DNA from: Pseudomonadota bacterium
GTDB taxonomy: Bacteria; Pseudomonadota; Gammaproteobacteria; Burkholderiales; Burkholderiaceae_C
Direction: 5' to 3'
Assembly: GCA_023394015.1 (NCBI GenBank)
Contig: JAEXBL010000154.1
Coordinates: 1 to 5,173, forward strand
DNA: 5,173 bases
Shown here: in pieces, positions 1 through 5,173 of the stretch
How positions within the stretch are numbered: position 1 is the first letter of the stretch
Layout of the letters: each line of letters starts with the position of its first letter
Program-made: the position numbers and the translations under genes
Notes under the pieces: generated by a model
Database searches by the model: none
Seen by the model: only the letters and a program-made list of their open reading frames with translations
Told to the model about the DNA's origin: nothing

Positions 1-1
1 G

Positions 2-301
2 GCCACACCCTGCAACCACGGCCCGCGCGGCTCCCAGGTGTGCCTGACGCGCCGCGAAGGCATGGGCGTGGATGGCAAGGACAGCGGCGCCTACGCCATC
101 GTCCAGGCGCTGATCGCGCGCGGCGTGATCGGCGACTTCCGCGCCGGCGACGCGCGCCGCCCCGACATCCTGCGCTTCGGCTTCACGCCGCTGTACCTGT
201 CCTTTGAAGAGGTGCTGCGGGCCGTGCACCAGCTGCGCGAAGTGCTTCAGAACAAGGAGTACGCGCGGCCGGAGTTCAATCGCCGGCAGGCAGTGACTTG
301 A
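2..301 (+). CDS. kynU: Kynureninase, C-terminal part (5' end outside window)
   Basis: PLP-dependent enzyme that cleaves L-kynurenine to anthranilate and L-alanine in cytosolic tryptophan catabolism. Only the last 99 residues are present; the frame is open from base 2 to TGA at 299-301. Seen: RGSQV (fragment residues 9-13), then QALIARGVIGDFRAGD (35-50), DILRFGFTPLY (55-65) and the ending PEFNRRQAVT, all typical of the small C-terminal domain of bacterial kynureninase. Arg58 of the fragment lies 41 residues from the C-terminus, where Arg375 of the 416-residue Pseudomonas fluorescens enzyme, which binds the substrate carboxylate, would fall; this is inferred from length only. Between RGSQV and the ALIARGV helix there is a glycine-rich stretch, GMGVDGKDSG (20-29), that appears longer than in the Pseudomonas enzyme as I remember it. 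It lies upstream of kynA on the same strand, which supports the assignment. Confidence 0.93.
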   Translation, partial: ATPCNHGPRGSQVCLTRREGMGVDGKDSGAYAIVQALIARGVIGDFRAGDARRPDILRFGFTPLYLSFEEVLRAVHQLREVLQNKEYARPEFNRRQAVT

Positions 302-310
302 AACCCCAAT

Positions 311-416
311 ACCGAACGCAGAGGACGCAGAAGATTCGCCGAGGACGCAGAGCCAAACTTGTTGAACTTGGCTTCTCTGCGTCTTCTGCGTGAGCTCCGC
401 GCTCTCTGCGTTCGGT
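311..416. repeat. Imperfect inverted repeat of GACGCAGAG modules between kynU and kynA
   Basis: Nearly the whole kynU-kynA spacer folds back on itself. Perfectly paired blocks are 311-323 with 404-416 (ACCGAACGCAGAG / CTCTGCGTTCGGT, 13 bp), 325-333 with 383-391 (ACGCAGAAG / CTTCTGCGT, 9 bp), 344-352 with 375-383 (GACGCAGAG / CTCTGCGTC, 9 bp; base 383 is shared with the previous pair), and CCAA 353-356 with TTGG 368-371 around an 11-nt loop. GAGGACGCAGA also occurs twice in direct orientation (321-331 and 341-351), and CTCTGCGT twice on the other arm (375-382, 404-411). The structure resembles the short CGCAGAG-rich palindromic intergenic repeats scattered in many proteobacterial genomes; that resemblance is from memory. 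It could act as an mRNA stem-loop affecting kynA expression or kynU transcript stability. The bases after it (GGTTCAATTTGTT) are only mildly T-rich, so a standard terminator is not evident. Confidence 0.8.
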
Positions 417-432
417 GGTTCAATTTGTTCCC

Positions 433-437
433 AGGAG
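433..437 (+). promoter_or_regulatory. Ribosome binding site of kynA
   Basis: AGGAG ends 7 nt before the ATG at 445. It fixes the kynA start at 445 rather than at the in-frame GTG at 415, which lies inside the distal end of the inverted repeat and has no comparable site. Confidence 0.8.
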
Positions 438-444
438 CGTCACC

Positions 445-1287
445 ATGAGCAGCACCCCCGAATCCATCGTCCACGCCGAAGGCGCGCAGCTCGACTTCTC
501 GGGCGCCATGAGCTATGGCGACTACCTGCACCTCGACCAGATCCTGGGCGCGCAGCACCCGCTGTCGCCCGCGCACGACGAGCTGCTGTTCATCGTGCAG
601 CACCAAACCAGCGAGCTGTGGATGAAGCTGCTGCTCAAGGAGCTGGGCAGCGCCATGGACGACGTGCGCGAAGACCGCCTGCCGCCCGCCTTCAAGAAGC
701 TGGCGCGCGCCAGCCGCATCATGGAGCAGCTGGTGCACGCCTGGGACGTGCTGGCCACCATGACGCCGCCCGAGTACAGCGCCATCCGCCCGTACCTGGG
801 CCCGTCCAGCGGCTTCCAGAGCTTTCAGTACCGCTGCATCGAGTTCGCGCTGGGCAACAAGAACGCCGCCATGCTCAAGCCCCACGCACACCACCCCGAG
901 CGGCTGGCGCTGGTGCGCTCGTTCCATGAAGCGCCCTCGCTGTACGACGAGGCGCTGCGCCTGCTGGCGCGCAGCGGCCTGCCCATTCCAGCCGATCATC
1001 TGCAGCGCGACTGGACCCAGCCCTACCCCGCCAGCGACGCCGTCGAGGCCGCCTGGCTGCAGGTGTACCGCGCGCCCGAGCAGCACTGGGACCTGTACCA
1101 GCTGGCCGAGAAGCTGACCGACCTGGAAGACGCCTTCCGCCTCTGGCGCTTACGCCACGTCACCACCGTGGAGCGCATCATCGGCTTCAAGCCCGGCACC
1201 GGCGGCACCAGCGGCGTGGGCTATCTGCGCAAGATGCTCGACGTGGTGCTGTTTCCCGAGCTGTGGCGGCTGAGGACGGATCTATAG
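445..1287 (+). CDS. kynA: Tryptophan 2,3-dioxygenase
   Basis: Heme enzyme that uses O2 to open the indole ring of L-tryptophan, giving N-formyl-L-kynurenine, the first and committed step of the kynurenine pathway; cytosolic homotetramer. The protein is 280 residues, in the usual bacterial range. Against the well-studied Xanthomonas campestris enzyme (recalled) the key residues are all present: Tyr24 and Tyr27, Phe49 and His53 ([11 protein letters not shown], 49-59; distal-side His55 in Xanthomonas), Tyr111 and Arg115 (EYSAIR, 110-115; carboxylate-binding Arg117), His238 (LRHVTTV, proximal heme ligand His240) and Thr252 in GTGGTSG (251-257). [12 protein letters not shown] (123-134) is another family signature. 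ATG at 445 is preceded by AGGAG; stop is TAG at 1285-1287. It follows kynU in the same direction, so anthranilate-branch degradation of tryptophan is the likely role. The 143-bp spacer with a long inverted repeat is unusual inside an operon and may separate expression of the two genes. Confidence 0.97.
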   Translation: MSSTPESIVHAEGAQLDFSGAMSYGDYLHLDQILGAQHPLSPAHDELLFIVQHQTSELWMKLLLKELGSAMDDVREDRLPPAFKKLARASRIMEQLVHAWDVLATMTPPEYSAIRPYLGPSSGFQSFQYRCIEFALGNKNAAMLKPHAHHPERLALVRSFHEAPSLYDEALRLLARSGLPIPADHLQRDWTQPYPASDAVEAAWLQVYRAPEQHWDLYQLAEKLTDLEDAFRLWRLRHVTTVERIIGFKPGTGGTSGVGYLRKMLDVVLFPELWRLRTDL

Positions 1288-1301
1288 CCCCCCAGGGGGA
1301 C

Positions 1302-1337
1302 AACGCTGGTGGTCGAGGGAACCCCGACCACGGCGTT
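1302..1337. terminator. Hairpin between convergent kynA and transporter gene, probable two-way terminator
   Basis: Stem of AACGC 1302-1306 with GCGTT 1333-1337 and GTGGTCG 1309-1315 with CGACCAC 1325-1331, separated by a small internal bulge (TG opposite G). The 9-nt loop is AGGGAACCC. It lies 14 bp after the kynA stop and 44 bp after the transporter stop on the other strand, the expected place for termination of both. No run of T follows on either strand, so it is not a classical intrinsic terminator; it may protect 3' ends or work with Rho. A second small inverted repeat, CCCCCCAGGGGG (1288-1299), directly abuts the kynA stop codon. Confidence 0.5.
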
Positions 1338-1381
1338 CCCGTATGACCTGCTCCGCGGCCTTCGGTGTGACGGGCGGCGCT

Positions 1382-2827
1382 TCAGCTGCGGAAGAACAGG
1401 AAGGTCAGGATCACGTACAGCGGCATCAGGATGCCGAAGCTCCAGACCATGTAGCCGAAGAAGCTGGGCATGCGCACGCCGCGGTCCTCGGCGATGGCCT
1501 TGACCATCAGGTTGGGCGCGTTGCCGATGTAGGTGATGGCGCCCATGAACACCGAGCCGGCCGAGATGGCCGCCAGCGTGGTGGCCAGCGGGCCCATCAA
1601 CTCCACCGCGTCGCCGCCGGCGGTTTTGAAGAACACCAGGTAGGTCGGCGCGGTGTCCAGGAAGCCGCTCAGCAGGCCCGTGGCCCAGAAGTACATGGCC
1701 GGGTTGGGCGTGCCGTCGGCATTGGTCACGGCGCGCACCACGGCGCCGAAGGGGCCGTCGGTGCCGGCCTGCAGCATGGCGATGACCGGGATGATGGTCA
1801 GGAAGATGCCGGCGAACAGCTTGCCCACCTCCTGCATCGGCGCCCAGCCGAACTGGTTGCTCTCGTGCACGGAAGACGGCGTGATGGCCAGCGAGATGAT
1901 GGTGATGACGACCATGCCGATGTCGCGCACCAGGCCGGGCAGTGCCACGGGCGTGCCGTAGACGTTGAATTCGATGCCCGGCTTCCACACCCCGCTCATC
2001 AGCACCAGGCCGACCACACCGGCCAGCAGAATGAAGTTCTGGGCCCCGTCGAAGCCGAAGCGGCCGTCGTCCGGCGTCGGGTCCTGCCGGCGCACGCCTT
2101 CGTTGCGATAGAAGAAGCTGTCGAGCAGGAAGAAACCGATGAGCAGCACCACCATCAGGAACAGGGTGTCGGGCAGGATGTGGCTGACGGTCCAGAAGAA
2201 GGTCACCCCCTTCAGGAAGCCCAGGAACAGCGGCGGGTCGCCCAGCGGCGTCAGCGCGCCGCCGATGTTGCTGACGATGAAGATGAAGAAGATGACGACG
2301 TGGGCGTTGTGCTTGCGGTTGTCGTTGGCGCGGATCAGCGGCCGGATCAGCAGCATCGAGGCGCCGGTGGTGCCCATGAAGCTGGCCAGCACGCCGCCGA
2401 CCAGCAGGATCATGGTGTTGAGCACCGGCGTGCCGCGCAGGTTGCCGCGGATGTAGATGCCGCCCGAAACGGTGAACAGCGCCGTCAGCAGCAGGATGAA
2501 GGGTATGTATTCGGCCAGCGCCGCGTGCACGAAGCCTTCCCAAGCCGCGCCGGGGCCGAACATCAGCGCGAAGGGCAGCAGAAACGCCAGCGCCCAGGCG
2601 GCCGAGATCTTGCCGAAGTGGTGGTGCCAGAAGCCGGGCGCCACCAGCGGCCAGATGGCGATCGACAGCAGGATGCCAATGAAGGGCACGGCCCACAGCA
2701 GCGACAGCTGGCTGCCGTCCAGCGCCGCCGCCTGCGCCGGCAGCGCCATCAGCATCAGCATCAACAGCACGCCCAGGCGACCAAGGACGGTGGGCGGGCG
2801 GCGGGTGACGGTGGAAGCTGGGTTCAT
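1382..2827 (-). CDS. NhaD / citrate-transporter-like membrane antiporter, probable Na+/H+ antiporter
   Basis: Inner-membrane secondary transporter of the ion transporter superfamily, in the group usually annotated sodium:proton antiporter (NhaD or CitMHS_2-like). It has 481 residues. The N-terminus has a basic stretch (RRPPTVLGR, 9-17), a hydrophobic run (18-29) and PAQAAA, like a signal peptide or first membrane helix. About a dozen further hydrophobic segments follow, near residues 41-63, 74-93, 106-122, 134-154, 175-192, 219-238, 263-282, 302-318, 335-353, 376-400, 413-436 and 457-479. Family-like motifs are TGASMLLIRPLIRAN (154-168), SNIGGALTPLGDPPLF (186-201), FGWAPMQEVGKLFAGIF (326-342), SGFLDTAPTYLVFF (387-400) and GNAPNLMVKAIA (435-446); these polar breaks in helices form the ion or substrate site in this superfamily. 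ATG at 2827 has AGGAG 12 nt upstream, a rather long gap. It lies 99 bp after pncB on the same strand. Sodium export is the default guess; an organic acid such as nicotinate cannot be excluded. Confidence 0.85.
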   Translation of the reverse strand: MNPASTVTRRPPTVLGRLGVLLMLMLMALPAQAAALDGSQLSLLWAVPFIGILLSIAIWPLVAPGFWHHHFGKISAAWALAFLLPFALMFGPGAAWEGFVHAALAEYIPFILLLTALFTVSGGIYIRGNLRGTPVLNTMILLVGGVLASFMGTTGASMLLIRPLIRANDNRKHNAHVVIFFIFIVSNIGGALTPLGDPPLFLGFLKGVTFFWTVSHILPDTLFLMVVLLIGFFLLDSFFYRNEGVRRQDPTPDDGRFGFDGAQNFILLAGVVGLVLMSGVWKPGIEFNVYGTPVALPGLVRDIGMVVITIISLAITPSSVHESNQFGWAPMQEVGKLFAGIFLTIIPVIAMLQAGTDGPFGAVVRAVTNADGTPNPAMYFWATGLLSGFLDTAPTYLVFFKTAGGDAVELMGPLATTLAAISAGSVFMGAITYIGNAPNLMVKAIAEDRGVRMPSFFGYMVWSFGILMPLYVILTFLFFRS

Positions 2828-2839
2828 GTGCGGGGGGTT

Positions 2840-2844
2840 CTCCT
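2840..2844 (-). promoter_or_regulatory. Ribosome binding site of the transporter gene
   Basis: On the - strand this reads AGGAG, 12 nt before ATG at 2827, with a C-rich spacer (CCCCCC). The spacing is longer than optimal, but no better start or site lies nearby. Confidence 0.5.
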
Positions 2845-2919
2845 GGGTACTTGTCTGTGGGATGAAAAAGCTTGGATCGCTCGTCGGCCAAGTGCAGGCC
2901 GCTTGCGATGGGGCGGGCC

Positions 2920-2937
2920 TGCTGCGCTAGCGCAGCA
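2920..2937. repeat. 18-bp perfect palindrome across the pncB stop codon
   Basis: TGCTGCGCTAGCGCAGCA is identical to its own reverse complement. The TAG stop of pncB (2927-2929 on the complementary strand) sits at its centre. As RNA it could form a stem only by opening a few central bases into a loop; as DNA it could bind a dimeric protein. There is no following T run, so it is not an obvious terminator. Confidence 0.7.
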
Positions 2938-4168
2938 CCGGCGCCGGCCGGTTGATGGGCACCGCCGGCGGCGGCGCGGGCAGGTCGAACACCTGGCGCA
3001 GGTAGGTCAGGTAGCCCTCGTCCTCCACCATGGTCTTGCCCGGGGTGTCGGAAATCTTGGCCACCGGCTGGCCGTTGCATTCGATCATCTTCAGCACGAT
3101 CTGCAGCGGCTCGGGCCCGACGTCGTTGGTCAGGTTGGTGCCCACGCCAAAGGCCACCTGGATGCGGCCGTGAAAGCGCTGGTGCAGCTCGATGCAGCGC
3201 GGGATGTTCAGCCCGTCGCTGAAGATGATGGTCTTGGTGCGCGGGTCGCAGCGGTTGGCCTGGTAGTGCTCGATCATGCGCTCGCCCCACTGGAACGGGT
3301 CGCCCGAGTCGTGCCGCGCGCCGTCGAACAGCTTGCAGAAGTACATGTCGAAGTCGCGCAGGAAGGCGTTCATGCCGTAGACATCGGACAGCGCGATGCC
3401 CAGGTCGCCCCGGTATTCCTGCGCCCACTTCTCGAAGCCGAACACTTGGGTGTCGCGCAGCCGTGGGCCCAGCGCCTGGCAGGCCTGCAGGTACTCGTGG
3501 GCCATGGTGCCCATGGGGCGCATGTCCAGCTCCTTGGCGAACAGCACGTTGCTGGTGCCGGTGAGCTGGCCGCTGGCGCCCAGGCGCTGCTGCATGGTCT
3601 GCAGCACCTCGCGCTGCCAGTCGCGCGAAAAGCGCCGCCGCGTGCCGTAGTCGGCGATGCGGATGCCCTGCAGCTCGGGCGTTTCGACCAGCCTGATCTT
3701 GGCGTCCAGGCGGCGCCGGCCCTCGCCCAGGTCCAGGTCCGGCGCGGTGTTGCGAAAGTACACCTCGCTGACGATGGCCAGCACCGGGATCTCGAACATG
3801 ATGGTGTGCAGCCAGGGGCCGCGCACGCGGATGTCGATCTCGCCGTTGTCCTGCGGCGTGAGGCTGATGTACTTCTCGTTCAGCTTGAACAGGCCCAGAA
3901 AGTCGACGAAGTCGCTCTTGATGAAGCGCATCGAACGGCAGTAGGCCAGCTCGTCCTCGGTGAAGCGCAGGCTGCACAGCTGGCGGATCTCGTCGCGGAT
4001 CTCGTCGATGTAGGGCGCCAGCTGCACCTGGGGCGAGCGGCACTTGAACTTGTACTCCACCTCCGCGCCCGGAAACTGGTGCAGCACCGCCTGCATCATG
4101 GTGAACTTGTACAGGTCGGTGTCGAGCAGGCTCTGGATGATGCCGGGCATGGGGGTTGTCTCTCTCAT
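2927..4168 (-). CDS. pncB: Nicotinate phosphoribosyltransferase
   Basis: Cytosolic enzyme joining nicotinate and phosphoribosyl pyrophosphate to give nicotinate mononucleotide, with ATP hydrolysis: the Preiss-Handler entry into NAD salvage. The 413-residue length is close to the proteobacterial norm (about 400). Motifs in order: [13 protein letters not shown] (14-26), EYKFKCR (38-44), GTRRRFS (175-181), [11 protein letters not shown] (204-214) followed by [10 protein letters not shown] (217-226) with His224 at the place of the phosphorylated His219 of the Salmonella enzyme, [12 protein letters not shown] (285-296), FSDGLN (316-321), [10 protein letters not shown] (340-349) and [15 protein letters not shown] (365-379). 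The proline-rich tail (398-411) looks lineage-specific. Two starts are possible: ATG at 4168, with AGGGG 7 nt upstream, or the ATG six codons later at 4150, preceded only by GAGAGAG. I chose the first; the second would begin [12 protein letters not shown]. The transporter gene follows after 99 bp on the same strand. Confidence 0.96.
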   Translation of the reverse strand: MRETTPMPGIIQSLLDTDLYKFTMMQAVLHQFPGAEVEYKFKCRSPQVQLAPYIDEIRDEIRQLCSLRFTEDELAYCRSMRFIKSDFVDFLGLFKLNEKYISLTPQDNGEIDIRVRGPWLHTIMFEIPVLAIVSEVYFRNTAPDLDLGEGRRRLDAKIRLVETPELQGIRIADYGTRRRFSRDWQREVLQTMQQRLGASGQLTGTSNVLFAKELDMRPMGTMAHEYLQACQALGPRLRDTQVFGFEKWAQEYRGDLGIALSDVYGMNAFLRDFDMYFCKLFDGARHDSGDPFQWGERMIEHYQANRCDPRTKTIIFSDGLNIPRCIELHQRFHGRIQVAFGVGTNLTNDVGPEPLQIVLKMIECNGQPVAKISDTPGKTMVEDEGYLTYLRQVFDLPAPPPAVPINRPAPVLR

Positions 4169-4174
4169 CGCCGC

Positions 4175-4190
4175 GCCCCTGGGCCGGGGC
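4175..4190 (-). promoter_or_regulatory. pncB ribosome binding site inside a small GC hairpin
   Basis: On the - strand GCCCC, a 6-nt loop (GGCCCA) and GGGGC form a 5-bp stem. The GGGG arm is most of the AGGGG site (4176-4180) used by the ATG at 4168, so the stem could hide it. In GC-rich DNA such short stems are common, so a regulatory role is only possible. Confidence 0.3.
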
Positions 4191-4216
4191 CGGTCACTTC
4201 TTGGGCGGTCGCTGCC

Positions 4217-4252
4217 AGTTTAACGACATTGAAACAGCGTGTTCGCGGCGCG
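4217..4252 (-). promoter_or_regulatory. Possible promoter region of pncB (weak)
   Basis: Bases 4217-4236 form the most AT-rich stretch of the spacer upstream of pncB. Read on the - strand, TAAACT (4217-4222) matches four of six bases of a sigma-70 -10 box, but the hexamer 17 nt upstream (CGAACA) is a poor -35. No operator for a known NAD regulator was recognised. Confidence 0.2.
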
Positions 4253-4278
4253 GCCAAGCGCGGTGCGGATGGTCGTCT

Positions 4279-4297
4279 CCGCGGCCCTCGGCCGCGG
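4279..4297. terminator. Hairpin after the nitroreductase gene, possible terminator
   Basis: CCGCGGCC (4279-4286) and GGCCGCGG (4290-4297) form a perfect 8-bp all-GC stem around a 3-nt loop, beginning 14 bp past the nitroreductase stop. No T run follows on the transcribed side (AGACGACCATCC), so intrinsic termination is uncertain; it could mark a transcript end or halt 3' exonucleases, separating this unit from pncB. Confidence 0.4.
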
Positions 4298-4311
4298 CAC
4301 GTGGCCCCGGC

Positions 4312-5034
4312 TCACTCCAGCCAGTGCGTGAACACCTCCAGCGGCTCGCGCGGCGTACTGAAGCTGTTGACCAGCGCCGCCTCGTCGGCCCAGCCCAGCG
4401 ACATGCCGCACACCAGCATCTCGTCGGCGCCGGCGCCCACGTGGGGCAGCACCACGCTGGCGAAGGTGTTCCACGCCGCCTGCGGGCAGGTGTGCAGGCC
4501 GCGGGCGCGGGCGGCCAGCATGATGTTCTGCAGGAACATGCCGTAGTCCACCAGGCTGCCCTGCCCCATGATGCGGTCGACGGTGAAGACCAGCCCCACC
4601 GGCGCGTCGAAGAAGCGGAAGTTGCGCTGGTGCTGCGCGTGCATCTTGTCCTTGTCGCCCTTGCCGATGCCGAGCAGGCCGTACAGGCTCCAGCCGTTCT
4701 CGCGCCGGCGGCCCAGGTAGGGCTCGACCCACTGGCGCGGGTAGTAGTCGTAGGGCTCGGCGTACTTGGTGGTGGCCAGCTCGGGGTGCTGGCGCAGTTC
4801 GTCGTGCGCGGCGCACACCTTCTGCACCAGTTCGTCCTTCTTGGCGCCCTGCAGCACGTACACCCGCCAGGGCTGGGCGTTGGTGCCGCTGGGCGCGCGG
4901 CTGGCCACGCGCAGAATGTCCTGCAGCAGCTCGCGCGGCACGGGCTTGGGCAGGAAGGCGCGGGCCGAGAAGCGGTTCTCGATGGCGGCGTCCACGCTCG
5001 CCGGGTCGTTGATTCGGGCACTTACTTGGGACAT
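4312..5034 (-). CDS. Nitroreductase-family FMN oxidoreductase
   Basis: Cytosolic FMN-dependent, NAD(P)H-using reductase of the nitroreductase fold, normally a homodimer; the natural substrate is unknown (nitroaromatics, quinones or enones are typical of the family). It has 240 residues. Seen: RFSARAF (21-27), the N-terminal FMN phosphate-binding signature; APSGTNAQPW (47-56), the second FMN-contact motif; QNIMLAARARGLHTCPQAAW (169-188); and CGMSLGWAD (209-217) near the C-terminus, in the style of PnbA-type 4-nitrobenzoate reductases (a resemblance judged by eye). A charged and aromatic middle part (92-143) probably forms the dimer-interface and substrate-lid helices. ATG at 5034 is preceded by GGAG (5043-5046) 8 nt upstream, inside the 3' end of the thioesterase gene, which it overlaps by 13 nt in another frame. 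Translational coupling with the thioesterase is likely. Specific substrate assignment is not possible from sequence. Confidence 0.93.
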   Translation of the reverse strand: MSQVSARINDPASVDAAIENRFSARAFLPKPVPRELLQDILRVASRAPSGTNAQPWRVYVLQGAKKDELVQKVCAAHDELRQHPELATTKYAEPYDYYPRQWVEPYLGRRRENGWSLYGLLGIGKGDKDKMHAQHQRNFRFFDAPVGLVFTVDRIMGQGSLVDYGMFLQNIMLAARARGLHTCPQAAWNTFASVVLPHVGAGADEMLVCGMSLGWADEAALVNSFSTPREPLEVFTHWLE

Positions 5035-5173
5035 TGGATCTGCTCCAGAACGGTTTTGAGCGCGGCCGGCAGCGGCACCGGCCGCTGCGTGGCGCGATCG
5101 ACATACACATGCACGAAATGGCCCTTGGCCGCCGTCATCGGCGCGCCTTCGGCGAACAGGCCGACCTCGTAAC
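5022..5173 (-). CDS. Hot-dog-fold acyl-CoA thioesterase, C-terminal part (5' end outside window)
   Basis: A 49-codon open frame enters from the right edge (first full codon at 5171) and stops with TAA at 5022-5024. The peptide YEVGLFAEGAPMTAAKGHFV leads into HVYVDRATQRPVPLPAAL, then a short final helix (KTVLEQIQ) and CPK. The strand pattern with G-x-FVHVYVDR and the RPVPLP turn followed by a C-terminal helix is typical of 4-hydroxybenzoyl-CoA thioesterase-like (4HBT, YbgC/FcbC-type) proteins, which hydrolyse acyl-CoA thioesters. The catalytic Asp/Glu region lies outside the window, so substrate class cannot be judged. The frame is real rather than a shadow: the peptide is family-like, and its end carries the ribosome binding site of the overlapping nitroreductase gene. 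Confidence 0.75.
   Translation of the reverse strand, partial: YEVGLFAEGAPMTAAKGHFVHVYVDRATQRPVPLPAALKTVLEQIQCPK
5043..5046 (-). promoter_or_regulatory. Ribosome binding site of the nitroreductase gene, inside the thioesterase gene
   Basis: GGAG on the - strand, 8 nt before ATG at 5034. It lies within the thioesterase reading frame, so ribosomes ending thioesterase synthesis at 5022 terminate just past the next start, favouring coupled translation. Confidence 0.6.

Noticed and set aside
311..416. The GACGCAGAG repeats considered as a CRISPR array
   Set aside because: The units are short, irregularly spaced and in both orientations. There are no repeat-spacer units of even length and no cas gene.
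247..1086. A 279-codon - strand frame opposite kynU and kynA
   Set aside because: Shadow of kynA: arginine-, glutamine- and glycine-rich, no family signature, and it crosses the inverted repeat.
2865..2900. GGCC-AAGTGCA-GGCC with a nearby run of five A, considered as a terminator between pncB and the transporter gene
   Set aside because: The stem is only 4 bp and the T run on the transcribed strand begins 16 nt beyond it, too far for intrinsic termination.
1221..4043. A 940-codon open frame on the - strand overlapping pncB, the transporter gene and the end of kynA
   Set aside because: It is an alternate frame of the real - strand genes, rich in R, A, P, H and G with no domain, and it runs antisense into the kynA 3' end.
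4194..4229. An 11-codon - strand frame ([11 protein letters not shown]) upstream of pncB, considered as a leader peptide
   Set aside because: No ribosome binding site precedes it, and it has no run of regulatory codons or paired stems of the attenuator type; most likely chance.
1343..4546. A 1067-codon open frame on the + strand running antisense through the transporter, pncB and part of the nitroreductase gene
   Set aside because: The translation is low-complexity (rich in H, Q, R, V, A, G, D) with no recognisable domain, and it crosses intergenic spacers. Long stop-free antisense frames are expected opposite GC-rich genes. The - strand genes have clear family motifs.

Overview
The window looks like ordinary chromosomal DNA from a GC-rich betaproteobacterium, most likely Burkholderiales and plausibly family Comamonadaceae. 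This rests on the strong G/C third-position bias, the character of the proteins (KynU and KynA with proteobacterial signatures, PncB) and the style of the intergenic hairpins. It is an inference from composition and protein character, not from a database match. No RNA gene, insertion sequence, CRISPR array, integrase or toxin-type gene is visible.

Layout, left to right. On the + strand are the last 99 codons of kynureninase (kynU, 2-301). Then comes a 143-bp spacer filled mostly by a 106-nt imperfect inverted repeat built from GACGCAGAG-type modules (311-416), and then complete tryptophan 2,3-dioxygenase (kynA, 445-1287). A 94-bp convergent spacer follows, holding a GC-rich hairpin. The rest lies on the - strand, read right to left. 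First is the C-terminal end of a hot-dog-fold thioesterase (5022-5173). A complete nitroreductase-family flavoprotein (4312-5034) overlaps its 3' end by 13 nt. After a 143-bp spacer with a hairpin and a small AT-richer patch comes nicotinate phosphoribosyltransferase (pncB, 2927-4168). Last is a multi-pass membrane protein of the NhaD / citrate-transporter-like ion transporter superfamily (1382-2827), 99 bp downstream of pncB. No gene-free stretch reaches 300 bp.

Function. kynU and kynA belong to the tryptophan-to-anthranilate branch of the kynurenine pathway: KynA opens the indole ring to N-formylkynurenine, and after deformylation KynU cleaves kynurenine to anthranilate and alanine. pncB makes nicotinate mononucleotide in NAD salvage. 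The transporter downstream of pncB is most simply a sodium/proton antiporter, but its position makes nicotinate or another carboxylate worth considering as substrate. The thioesterase and nitroreductase appear translationally coupled.

I found no convincing undescribed system. The observation most worth following is the modular inverted repeat inserted between kynU and kynA. The other findings are modest.
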